Below are positions 56,001 through 64,000 of a DNA stretch of 64,000 bases, in pieces. Origin of the DNA: Gordionus sp. m RMFG-2023 (lineage: Eukaryota; Nematomorpha; Gordioida; Chordodea; Parachordodidae); contig NC_088775.1 of the NCBI RefSeq assembly GCF_954871325.1, positions 5,009,475 to 5,073,474 on the forward strand, in the 5' to 3' direction. Each line of letters begins with the position of its first letter. Position 1 is the first letter of the stretch. Position numbers and translations under genes: made by a program. The notes beneath the pieces were generated by a model. The model was not told the origin of the DNA. It did not search any database and saw only the letters and a list, made by a program, of their open reading frames with translations.

Positions 56001-56898
56001 TTGTAGAGAATTTTTTTTGTCAGTGACCTTTGAGTCATTTATAATTTATATATTAAAAAAAGAATCTATGAAAAAACTAATATAAATTATATTCAGTTCA
56101 AGCCAAAATTGCCCGATGCCGCTAACATTCATAATATTATATTTATAATATATGCCAAAAAAATCAAGTTTTTCTTGTGCCGGAAGGTAGCACCCATATA
56201 AATTTTTAAATTACTAATATGAAAGTTTGGAAACGAAATTAGAAACCTCCGGGGAACCGGGTCTAGTGCAGAATCTAGAACCTTTTGTTAATATTTATAG
56301 GAACCGATTCCAACAAGAGTTCAACGAGTACGTTGCGTTGCGTATTAAAGTTTTGAACCGGAACTCAGGAACTTCTACCAAGAAGGACGGGGGGTGGGGG
56401 TGGTTAACGAGTGATCTTCATTAAAATGGAAGGGGTGGGATGGGGTAGAAGCGTCATTAGGAAAAAAAAGGGTAGGGTGAGAATAACGTCGGTGTCTTAA
56501 ATAGGGATGGATGTATAGGTGTTTGCCGAAACATTAAAAACAAAAATGTAAACCGGACGATTTCACAGTAATATTTTATACTCTGAAAACATTATATTAT
56601 TAGGAATGTTTTAAAAAAAATTAAGGGTTTTTAAAACTTAATCCTTTTGTTAACGACCCAACAGGATGAAGAGCGAAAAAAATTGGCCTTAAAAAAGCAA
56701 CTGCTAGAAGCGTCTTATCATCATCAACAACACCCTTCTCACTCGAACAACGGTAGTAAAAATAACAGCAATAAGTCGCTGAACGTCAACGCCAATTTTA
56801 ACGGAAAATATACCGACCATTTCAGGAGGCATAATACTCTGCCCAAAAAATATAAGATACCTCCATCCTTCGGACTAAATTATGTGAATAGGTCATAA
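38033..56898 (+). CDS. CCP110: CCP110-like centriolar coiled-coil protein
   Basis: CP110 caps the distal end of centrioles, limits their length and blocks cilium assembly, acting with CEP97. Exons: 38033-38182, 38223-38345, 38386-39387, 39480-39946, 43971-44136, 52811-52951, 53147-53311, 55763-55879, 56226-56349, 56665-56898, about 896 residues (vertebrate proteins are about 1000). From memory of the human protein, three blocks align: the N-terminus (SIPIIPPAL, then EMRSFKIKASSLEKK and LLLDKIHSIIDKLEPNFD); the SSYTLDKPSPVLLAHL motif near residue 304; and the C-terminal calmodulin-binding/IQ-like KLAAYVKGYLVRRLYKTNK (near 656), TTIKDTLDCL, LVERLTAQLACALDEIHEIFF and MKIIELDR. The start ATG 38033 gives the same N-terminal spacing as human. 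The first two introns are 40 bp each; the intron before exon 6 is 8.7 kb. Exons 8 and 9 do not join in phase (2 nt short), so a small exon is probably missing from this model. Confidence 0.85.
39947..43970. other. Intron 4 of the CCP110-like gene
   Basis: 4.0 kb of AT-rich sequence. It contains a tandem duplication of about 65 bp at 40720-40855 (each unit with GATTTCC-TTTTCATCAA and CAGTTTGAAATTATTATAA), GC-rich patches near 40905-40945 and 42000-42030, and a degraded hAT-like MITE at about 42870-43020 ending TTTTTAACAACACTA. No exon recognised, and the flanking exons join in phase, with the codon AA|A. Confidence 0.6.
44189..44821. mobile_element. MITE-like inverted-repeat element
   Basis: The ends GCTGAATTTATAGTAAATACGC (44190) and GCGCGTTTACTATAAATTAGGC (44820) are inverse copies with three or four mismatches. 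Inside are a second inverted pair around TAGTTTGCGCGAATTCGTGG (44408) and the block AAATCACAGCTGATTCTT repeated at 44233 and 44639. It sits about 50 bp after exon 5 of the CCP110-like gene. No ORF was recognised. Confidence 0.55.
47407..47628. mobile_element. hAT-like MITE, TAGTGTTG family, intact ends
   Basis: Starts TAGTGTTGTTAAACGGCTCG and ends CGAGCCGTTTAACAACACTA, an exact inverse; the inverted match continues for about 60 bp on each side. The 8-bp duplication CCGGACAG flanks it (47399-47406 and 47629-47636), as expected for hAT transposons. At 222 bp without coding capacity it is a MITE. This is the best-preserved copy of a family with at least eight members in the window. Confidence 0.92.
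50160..50735. mobile_element. MITE of the CCGGAAATGTATTC family, split by another MITE
   Basis: Left end GTTAGCGTCAAAGTGTTATT and right end CACATTGACGCTATAAC are inverted. Inner blocks are ACCGGAAACGTATTCCAGCA on the left and ATGATAGAATACATTTCCCG on the right. It is interrupted by the TAGTGTTG-type MITE at 50428-50627, so it is the older of the two. Confidence 0.75.
50428..50627. mobile_element. hAT-like MITE, TAGTGTTG family, nested copy
   Basis: Starts TAGTGTTGTTAAACGGCCGG and ends GAGCCGTTTAACAACACTA. It lies inside the MITE at 50160-50735. The flanks do not show a simple 8-bp duplication; instead a stretch of about 26 bp (AAATTTATAGGGTTAGGTA followed by TTCCAAA) occurs on both sides (50402-50427 and 50628-50656, the right copy with three extra bases). 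Confidence 0.8.
51175..51500 (+). mobile_element. LINE 3' fragment, plus strand
   Basis: Encodes the C-terminal part of the LINE seen at 25660-27490, with stops: ISQIPWKSDRFLVWDYSYIY corresponds to TRIPWSQGKFLIWDFS, and FRQGFFLEGKI to PREGFYLRQRI. It stands tail to tail with the fragment at 51550-52391 on the other strand. Confidence 0.7.
51185..51830. repeat. Palindrome of about 250-bp arms formed by tail-to-tail LINEs
   Basis: Arms of about 51185-51478 and 51549-51830 match in inverse orientation; the inner edges are AAGAACTTGGTTCTCACAAT against ATTGTGAGAACCAAGATCCTT, with GATAACTTCCGC against GCGGAAGTTATC. The central spacer is about 70 bp. The arms differ by scattered substitutions. Confidence 0.75.
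51550..52391 (-). mobile_element. LINE 3' fragment, minus strand
   Basis: Read on the minus strand it gives FPIKNSGLSIRSSSDLALAAF, a match to the GGLGIR block after the reverse transcriptase, then VRYSIPLL, a zinc-knuckle-like region (CSGC, then GRHSLHCRSCKGRNVRYN), and then the IPW block. Frames change near 52140 and about 51850, so it is dead. It is 5'-truncated relative to the copy at 25660. Confidence 0.75.
53312..55762. other. Intron 7 of the CCP110-like gene
   Basis: 2.45 kb of AT-rich sequence with GC-richer CGGGTT-like patches (53455-53580, 54670-54700), the 21-bp repeat and no recognised exon. The flanking exons (ending LVERLTAQ and starting LACALDEIHE) join in phase 0, as in the human protein. 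Confidence 0.65.
54347..54403. repeat. 21-bp tandem repeat, about three copies
   Basis: The unit is CATATTAATTTAAACAAATAT and is repeated nearly exactly, in intron 7 of the CCP110-like gene. No function visible. Confidence 0.85.
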
Positions 56899-57063
56899 TA
56901 TATAATAATATGAAACCCTTGCATTTAAAAATCGTATTTTTTTTTGTTAAGTAAATTTTATATTATTTTTTTTTGTATAACAAATTTCCCTTCCCCTTTT
57001 AAATAGCTCAAAATATTTTGATTAATTTTTATATAAAAATTTAAATATTGCATTTTTGTAAGT

Positions 57064-57069
57064 AATAAA
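57064..57069 (+). terminator. Candidate polyadenylation signal of the CCP110-like gene
   Basis: AATAAA 166 bp after the stop codon at 56898. In DNA this AT-rich the hexamer is common by chance, so the call is weak. Confidence 0.3.
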
Positions 57070-57621
57070 ATATATAATTATATTTTTTAAATGAATGTTA
57101 ATGTTTTTATTTAAATATTTACATGTATAAAATATTCGTGTCTTAAATAATTAAAATAGAGAATTTATGTTTTATTATTTAAAAAACTCTTTTTTTTGTC
57201 AATTTTTTCGCAGAATTTTGGTTTTATTTTTTTGCTATACAAATTTATTATTGTATATGTCATTTTTTTAATTTTTAGAGATGAGCATTCTTAAACGAAT
57301 TTTTAATCTTCATTTTATTATTTTCGTATAATTCTTATTTTATTGTTTTTTCTTTCTTTTTTGATAATCCTATAAAACTTTATATCTCTCCATAATTTCA
57401 GTGAACACTTTATAATTAATTTTTAAAGGATTTATTTATTTAAAACCTAATAATAAAAAGATTTTATTATTTCCAATTTTTTTTTATTTTATTTCAAACG
57501 GATGGGATGGCATTTTTAAGTGATTTTGGCTGAATTTAAATTCGGTCTGGACACCATATTCATACGAGACGATACGGTATGATTTAATAGATTATCTAAC
57601 TTATAAAATCCTTTTTAAATG

Positions 57622-57965
57622 AGATATGTGAGCCTCATTATGTTATTTTTTAAACTTTAAATCATTTTCTTAAACGCGTTTTTTTTTTAAATTTAAAAAA
57701 GAATCTGATTTTAACCGGTAATGTATTTCATCATGTTTTGAATACTTACCCTATGAATTTCAGACAATTTTGCCATGAACTATTGAACTTAATATAATTT
57801 TTTTTGGAAAAATTATTAATGACTCAAAGGTTAACGGGAAAATTGTCTCTCAATTCATAAGATAGGTATTTTTAAAAATGCTGGAATATTTCCGGTAAAA
57901 TCAGATTTTTAAAATAAAAATGTTTTTAAAGTTGAAAAAAAATAATAACACATTCTTTCTAAACA
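57622..57965. mobile_element. MITE of the CCGGAAATGTATTC family
   Basis: Left subterminal block TTTTAACCGGTAATGTATTT with ACTTACCCTATGAATTTCAG; right block AATTCATAAGATAGGTATTT with AATGCTGGAATATTTCCGGT. The outer inverted ends are weaker (TTATTTTTTAAACTTTAAAT against TTTAAAGTTGAAAAAAAATA). It lies in the 3' flank of the CCP110-like gene. A partial copy lies in its intron 8 (about 55900-56150). Confidence 0.65.
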
Positions 57966-58686
57966 TATATATATTTTTTTTAAAAAATTAATATTATAAC
58001 AATATTTATAGTAAATGTATTTTGGTGTAATCGACTTTTGAAATCTTAAAGTAGCCAATATAAGACTTTTTTTATCTAATCTAAACTATCCGCAATAATC
58101 TATATTAAGGTGCCAAATGTTAAATTCTATTATTTAGAATAAATAGATCACTTTTAAGTATGGGGCTCTTTATCGACACTGGTTGTAAGATACCACGGGC
58201 TTGATAAATATTGATTTCATAAGATAGTATAACTTGGCCAGCTGTTAAATCGTGCATATTATTAATGCAACCTTAGGGTATGTAATGAGGGTAACCATAA
58301 TTTAGTTAAGATGAGAGGGAAGTCTATAGAGAGGGAAGTCTATAAAGTGGGTCTTTTCCCCATAAATTTAATTGGAGGCCTTTTGGTTCACTTATTGTAG
58401 GCCTTTGGCAGAGTTAGCGCGCTATCTTTTGTGCGCTAGCTATAGCTAATAGCCGCTACTTTTTTTAAAATTATTTAATTTTTTAGCGCGCTACTTTTTT
58501 TAAAAGTAGCAAAGTAGCGCGCTACTTCGCTACTTTTAAAAAATATAATGAATGTAAGTATAAACATGAAAATTTAAATATAATATCATAATTAATTATA
58601 ATTTTTATAATTTATTATTTAATTTTGAAATTTAAATATATTTTCAATTTTTAATTTATATTTTCAATCTGTGTTAATAATCTAAA

Positions 58687-60720
58687 ATGGCATCGCCCAT
58701 GGATATCCAAATCCTTGAAAGTGATTCGGACATGGAAGATTCAATGGAAGAAAATGTACTTAATAGCTCTAATAACGATTTCTCATTCCCTAGATTTGAA
58801 AAATTTTTTAAAATAAATATTAAAACAAAATCTGGATTCAAATTCCTGTTAAAATGTAAAAAAAATATATCATCAAATTAATCGAGTAGCTATAACCTGA
58901 AGAAACACCTAAAGGTAAATTATTATTTTTACATTATGATATTATTTATTTTATTAGACTGTTCACGCCAATTGCTATAAGGAAATAGAGAAACATATAA
59001 AAAATTTTGGCATAGGAGAATCTTCATTCAAAAAGACAAATACTATCCAAACCAAATTAACTGATAATAAACATGCCAATATTTCACAAAAATTGGCTGA
59101 TAAAGTAATTGTTGATTTTATTATTGACACAGTTCAGCCATTGTCCTTGGTTGATAATCCATCATTTACTATGGTGATTAAAACTTTATCCCCTGGCACA
59201 ACAGTTTTATGTCGCCAGACACTTATGAATAAAATAGCCGACAACTTCAAAGTGATGAAAGATGCTCTAATAGTAGAGTTATCAGATATATCTTATGTAT
59301 GTACCACGGCAGATAGTTGGATACATAACAGAAGGTAAAAACTTATTTATATTTATAAATTGATCTGATTAAATATTTTTATAGCTTATTTGGGAATCAC
59401 AGGCCATTGGTTAGACCCTAGGACTTTAAAAAGAAGATCTGTAGCCTTAGCCCTAAGGATTATAGGATGCCAGACATATGACGTACTTGCAAATAAAATT
59501 ATTGACATCCACAAGTCTTTTAGGATTCATAATAAAGTTTGCAAGATGGTTACTGATAATGGGTCTAACTACCTGAAGGCATTTAGGTTATATCACAAAT
59601 TTATTTATAATATTTATTTTAAGTTATGATTTTTTGGGCAGTAAATTAATCAGAATGGAATAGTTATTATTTAATCTATAAAATATTTAGTATTTTAATA
59701 TTTCACATTATTTATAGAATTTTTATTAACTAAATACACATATTTTAGTAATATTATGATTATCATAATTTATATTAAATTATAAATAAAATTAGTCAAA
59801 TTAACTAATAAAATATAAAACAGAGGTGGATTATTTCATTAATTTTTATTGTACAGTGTCATTGAGCTAATCTAACATTTAATAAGATATGGTTATTGAA
59901 TATTTCATGGATGATTAGATTTTTACTATATTTATTTCTTATTGATTAATTGCCATCAATTTATATACAGTACAGGGAATTCATTCAATGTATTCATTTG
60001 ATAAAATATTTTTGCTTAGTTATAATTCCTGAGGTTCAAAATTTAGAATACTAAGAAATGATTTTTCCACACCATTTTTGATAAATATTACTAGACATTT
60101 CTATTAAAACTGGATGAATAATTTAATTTGTCATATTTAATATGAATATAGAATATTTGGTGAGGATAATGCTGAAGATGAGATACAGAATGATAGTCAA
60201 CATGTATTGGAAGAGGAGGAAATAGGTGTTGATGCCAATGATATTAATGAGATCTTAGAAGAAGGTTTAAATTATTTTATAATACATGTTAATCTAATCA
60301 ATATTCTATAGGATCTTCAACTAACTCCACAATGTTACCCAGCCATCAGAGATGCTCCTGTCATAATTTAAATTTGATAGTAACAGTAGATGCTGAAGGA
60401 GCTTTAAATGATGAAGATTTTAAAAGGGTGTCAAGATCGACATTTTATAAATGTCAAACTTTATGGAATAAACAGAACAAATCTCCTAAAAGTTCTGACA
60501 TGTTTAAAAAAAATTAGGGAGGTATTTATTAACCCCTAATCGTACAAGATGGAATTCTGTATACCAAGCAATAAAACTAATCGCTTTTTTTCTGGAGGAA
60601 AGAAGATTAGAGATTAATTATCTGTGATCTTGTTGAAATTGAATATATTAACGATGAAGAACATACTTTTATAAAAGAGTATACAGAAGTAATTCTAATT
60701 AATAATGATTCATTTCCATA
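58687..60720 (+). pseudogene. hAT transposase remnant
   Basis: The cut-and-paste transposase of the element at 58409-61026. Pieces in order: MASPMDIQILESDSDMEDS from 58687; a degraded BED-finger region ending SSSYNLKKHLK after an in-frame stop at about 58879; SLVDNPSFTMVIKTLSPG; the first catalytic Asp in TTADSW (about 59310); LGITGHWLDPRTLKRRS; the second in VTDNGSNYLKAFR (about 59556); the HQRCSCHNLNLIV zinc-associated block (60341); and NRTRWNSVYQAIKLI (about 60539). Exon-like pieces are separated by short introns, but some do not join in frame. The C-terminal hATC dimerisation domain is missing, its place taken by AT-rich sequence, so the gene is dead. Confidence 0.85.
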
Positions 60721-60889
60721 TCAAATATTTATTTATATTGCTTATTTTTTTATAATCTAAACTAACTATATTTTTATATTTATAAATGTTGATTTTTATA
60801 TATTATTTATTATACATTTACATTATAAGCAAAAAATTTTTTTATAAAAAGTAGCTTAAAGTAGCTAAAGCTACTTTTGAAAAAAAAGT

Positions 60890-61005
60890 AGGCGCTACTT
60901 TTTTTGACAAATAGCATAGGGCGCTACTTTTTTTGACAAATAGCTATAGCGGTAGCGCGCTACTTTTTTTGACAAATAGCTATAGCGGTAGCGCGCTACT
61001 TTTAA
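60890..61005. repeat. Subterminal direct repeats of the hAT element
   Basis: Three units of about 36 bp, each GCGCTACTTTTTTTGACAAA followed by TAGCTATAGCGGTAGC (the first unit shorter). Such subterminal repeats are known to bind hAT transposases; that role is inferred here. Confidence 0.85.
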
Positions 61006-61189
61006 AAATAGCGTTTAACAACTCTGGCCTTTGGTCATATTTAATTTTTTTTCAAATTTTAACTCTGATCGCTATTTCCAAGTTATTAACTTTTACTAAT
61101 TTTGTTATTCTTATATAGTGACGATTACATTGGAAGGGGCAGGGGGGTATTAGCTTATAAAGGTATTCACGATAACAGGGGATTTCAGA

Positions 61190-61315
61190 CAGAAAGTTAT
61201 CAATTTAATAGTAGTTTTTAACATGAGAATAATTACTATATGGAGTACCAAAATGACGGGTCCAGCTGATTATTAATATGAATGCATCGTCAGTCTAGGT
61301 ATTATTATATGTCTT
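61190..61315. mobile_element. Partial MITE of the CAATGTCATA family
   Basis: Matches the right half of the element at 24115-24453: AGTTATCAATTTAATAGTAG, AACATGAGAATAATTACTAT, ACCAAAATG and TGAATGCATCGTCAGTCTAG, followed by GTATTATTATATGTC. The left half is absent. Confidence 0.7.
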
Positions 61316-61510
61316 CGATACCAATACAAAACTTCTATAAGAAACAAATGAAAAATGTCTATATATCTGGGATGTGAACCCTTCCACAAAAAACTTAGGG
61401 TCCGGGTTCAGAGATAAAATTTTAAAAAAGGGTTCAGGGTTAGGAGATCATAAAGAAATATCGTCTCCACATATATATATAATAACAACTTTTTTTTATA
61501 AATTTATTTA

Positions 61511-61630
61511 TTTTTTATTACTGCAAAAAATTTTAAATATTTTTTATTACTGCAAAAAATTTTAAATATTTTTTATTACTGCAAAAAATTTTAAATATTT
61601 TTTATTACTGCAAAAAATTTTAAATATTTT
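61511..61630. repeat. 29-bp minisatellite, four copies
   Basis: The unit TTTTTTATTACTGCAAAAAA followed by TTTTAAATA is repeated four times without visible change, ending in a partial copy. Perfect repetition suggests recent expansion. Confidence 0.92.
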
Positions 61631-61634
61631 TTCT

Positions 61635-62380
61635 TATTCAATTGAACAATCATAACATCTTCCTAAATATCCTCTGAGATTTCCGCCCAAGTCTGAAAAT
61701 ATATATTTCAACTGAAAATTTCGAAAAATAATTCTACGAAAAAATAAAATCACTTTATTTCGTAAAGTTTTTTAAATATATATATTATACTGAAAATAAA
61801 GATATCGTGACTTAATTTAATAGTATCTGTCGCAAAGAAGGGGACGGGATTTTCTCGCAAATTTTATTGGAGGACTTTAGATCGACTTGTTGCACACCTT
61901 TGGTGGGTTTCATTATTTTTTTTTAAAAAAGGTCATTAATTTATAAATTTTTTTTAACTTCTTAAATCATTGATTGCTATGCTATCTATTTTTTTTATAT
62001 ATCTCTTAAAAGCCTCTAAAAATAACGGTGAGTAAAACTCAAAGAAAAAGGCTAAGTGAACGACAAAGTGTCATTCCAAAGGCATTATCATTTGCGAATC
62101 AATTAAATGAATATCTATAAAGACGTAATTTTTATTTTATAATAAAATATATATATTTTTTATTTTGTGCGCATTTCAAATAATATAATATTAGAATGGA
62201 AATTTGATGAAAATTATTTAAATGTTATAAATATAAAGGCAACCTATTTTTCCTTTTTTTAAAAAAAATGTATTTGTAATTTTATGGAAATAAAATAAAT
62301 TGTTATTCATTCCATATATGACGCACGAAAAAAAAAAAATTATGGCACCGTGGGCTATTCGAATTAATCAGTCTTAAAGT
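61635..62380. other. 3' flank of COX10 and dispersed repeat
   Basis: AT-rich sequence. At 61840-61915 lies a copy of the dispersed repeat (AAATTTTATTGGAGGACTTT, then CACACCTTTGGTGGG) also seen near 21130, 37300 and 58370. No exon recognised. Confidence 0.55.
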
Positions 62381-64000
62381 CTATATTTTTCTATTTTTCT
62401 GTGACGATATAGAGGTTTTGTAGACGAGTAATACGCCCAAAGTAAATGGTAAATAAATTAGTGAGTATCTGAATAGTTTCCTAAAAAAAAATATATATAT
62501 TTTACATTAATACTATGTAATATACCTCAACTGAACGATGCATTCATTAAAGGTGCACGTCAATGAAAAACAGCTAGGGACGCCATTTTGGTTACTCATA
62601 TCATTATTTAAAAAATTTTTAACGAGAGGCCAACTTATTCCTACGTCTGACGCAAATTTTATTAAAGAATTGCCCGATCATCGAGGATAATAAGGAAGAG
62701 AGTTATCAATTCACTGGTAGTTTTTAACATGAGAATAATTACTCTACGGGTTACCAAAATGGCGGGTCCAGCTGATTCGCATCCAATGACGCTTTCAAAT
62801 GCATTATCATGAATGCATCGTCAATCTGGGTATTATTATTTGTCATTGGTAAAGGTGAGATAATTCATTCTTTCATCCTAAATTTTTTTTTATTTACCTG
62901 GAGGTTTTGCTGTCGGCAGCAAAATAAAATTTTCGCGATAAATGTATGTTGTAAAGACTTAGAGGTATTAAAAAAGATCCGGCGATCACAAAATATGTCC
63001 AAGGGTTAAAAAACGCGCGATTTTTCCGCTCGTCCTTCACAAGTTTTAAATTATTGTCGTCGGCGTAGACTCGGGCGGATATAACGTTAGCACCGCTTTT
63101 ACTGATCGAGTTAAATGTATAGGCGAAAAAATCTTTAACGCTTCTCAGATTCCTATCAATCGTCGAATCCGGAGTAAACCGGAACGAAATGAGGGTTAGC
63201 AAGGCAGTGACGATGACGAACGCGTAGAGAGAATGCAAAAAAGCAGTTTTGAGGCACAAGGCAGGGTTAGCGGCAGACATCATGCGATAGCCGGCACGAC
63301 AATATTCGTGTTTGAGGTTCCAACTCAGGGCGTTAAAGTGAGGGAATTGCCAGGTGTAGAGCAATGAGGCTAACAATAGGGCTACTGTTTATTTAATCAT
63401 CGTAAAAAAAATAATATTTAAAAAAATGGAATAATTGGTCTTTTAAACATTGAGTAATATTGTGAAGCAGCCTATTACAATCATGGCAAAAATGGAGAAT
63501 ATTTTGTTTTGTTGAGAAGAAAGATATCAAGACCAATATTTAAAAAAAAACGATTCGATATTAAATTTGTCTCCTTTCTTGTAATTTTAAGAAAAATTTC
63601 GAGTTTTTTTTTGTTGAAATCGCAAATAAAAATCAATAGCGGATCCGATTATTTTGTATGATTATCGGAATAGCCTTAATTTTGGCCACAGTTTTATCTC
63701 AATAATTTATGGACTACAATAACGTAAATAAATATACGAACTGGAAACGTCCTGAACACACGCGCCAATTTGTTCCGACGTCATGTTCGTTAACGCGGAG
63801 AGTTCCGGTATTCGATACCTAGCAAAATATCCTATGAGGGGCGGAACCGCTCCTACTACAGCTCCGATCCATGTGTTAAGGATAGTTGTTCTCTTGGAAC
63901 GAGTGTAGAAAGCGGTGTAAAGGGCCAAATTAAAAGCAGCGAGAAGACCAGAGATAGGGTTCACCCATAAGAAGAACGTGGCCAGACCTAGAAGAGCGGC
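62381..64000 (-). CDS. COX10: COX10, protoheme IX farnesyltransferase (haem O synthase), 3' part
   Basis: An inner mitochondrial membrane enzyme of the UbiA prenyltransferase family; it adds a farnesyl group to haem B to make haem O for cytochrome c oxidase. Exons on the minus strand: from beyond 64000 to 63760, 63384-62898 and 62480-62381 (stop TAG at 62383-62381); GT...AG introns of 375 and 417 bp, all in phase. Landmarks: VNPISGLLAAFNLALYTAFY, YTRSKRTTILNTWIGAVVGA, PPLIGY, LLYTWQFPHFNALSW, GYRMMSAANP, KFYFAADSKTSR and, across the last junction, RKLFRYSLIYLPF. The last exon was found by the match of this tail to human SRRLFFCSLWHLPL. The Asp-rich NDxxD motif lies upstream, outside the window. 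Compared with human it has an extra hydrophilic stretch of about 50 residues (TPDSTIDRNLRSVKDFFAYT to ERKNRAFF) between two membrane helices. Confidence 0.93.
62503..62848. mobile_element. MITE of the CAATGTCATA family filling a COX10 intron
   Basis: Closely matches the element at 24115-24453 over its length (GATGCATTCATTAAAGGTGC, CGCCATTTTGGTTACTC, CATGAGAATAATTACTC, GGTTACCAAAATGGCGGG, ATGAATGCATCGTCAATCTG, ending TGTCATTG). The left end is diverged and no clean target duplication is seen. It makes up most of the 417-bp intron 62481-62897. Confidence 0.8.
63385..63759. other. COX10 intron
   Basis: A 375-bp intron between the exon ending SEQIGA and the exon starting ALLLASLLYTW; the split codon (T|TA) gives Leu. 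AT-rich, no repeat family recognised. The donor reads GTGTTC, weaker than the alternatives further on, but it is the choice that keeps both frame and family spacing. Confidence 0.65.

Larger units (their letters stand above)
58409..61026 (+). mobile_element. hAT transposon with perfect 8-bp target duplication
   Basis: The 2618-bp element begins CAGAGTTAGCGCGC and ends TTTAACAACTCTG, and is flanked by GCCTTTGG on both sides (58401-58408 and 61027-61034). CAGAGTT/AACTCTG ends and an 8-bp duplication identify hAT. It inserted into a dispersed repeat whose other copies (for example 37300-37370) read uninterrupted TTGTAGGCCTTTGGTCATAT, giving the empty site. Both ends are rich in GCGCGCTACTTTTT words, most clearly as direct repeats at 60890-61005. 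Confidence 0.93.

Overview
The window is about three-quarters A+T and carries intron-rich, spliced genes with canonical GT...AG junctions, so it comes from an invertebrate animal nuclear genome. Four host genes are recognisable: two tandem cathepsin L-type cysteine proteases, a CCP110-type centriolar protein, and the 3' half of COX10 (haem O synthase). The species cannot be named from the sequence. A centriole-capping protein, a lysosomal or secreted protease and a mitochondrial haem enzyme fit any metazoan. Introns range from 40-48 bp to over 8 kb, and the long ones are filled with DNA transposons and MITEs.

Layout. 1-480: 3' end of an old LTR retrotransposon. 480-1870: AT-rich sequence with a tandem duplication. 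1870-8690: a nested PIF/Harbinger array with two closely similar transposase genes on the minus strand, one with an open reading frame across five exons, plus a piggyBac-type MITE whose empty target site survives in the sister unit. 8997-15059 and 21981-33937: two seven-exon cathepsin L genes in the same orientation with the same exon plan, the second swollen by a LINE, a 1.1-kb inverted-repeat element and MITEs. 15060-21980: AT-rich spacer. 33938-38032: spacer with one unexplained ORF pair. 38033-56898: CCP110-like gene, ten exons, with MITEs and two tail-to-tail LINE fragments in its long introns. 58409-61026: a hAT element with a perfect 8-bp target duplication. 62381-64000: COX10, minus strand, running off the right edge.

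The host genes do not form a pathway together; they are neighbours only. The proteases are a local duplication whose exons, 5' flank and 3' flank are all recognisably shared. The most notable host observations are the extended N-terminal region and C-terminal mini-exon of both cathepsins, an arginine replacing the glycine next to the oxyanion glutamine in the second copy, and a hydrophilic insertion of about 50 residues in COX10. I found no convincing new multi-gene system. The clearest unusual signals are the transposon nesting with datable empty sites, hAT-like MITEs sharing ends with the local hAT element, and recurring GC-rich CGGGTT-like patches and poly-C tracts in very AT-rich DNA.
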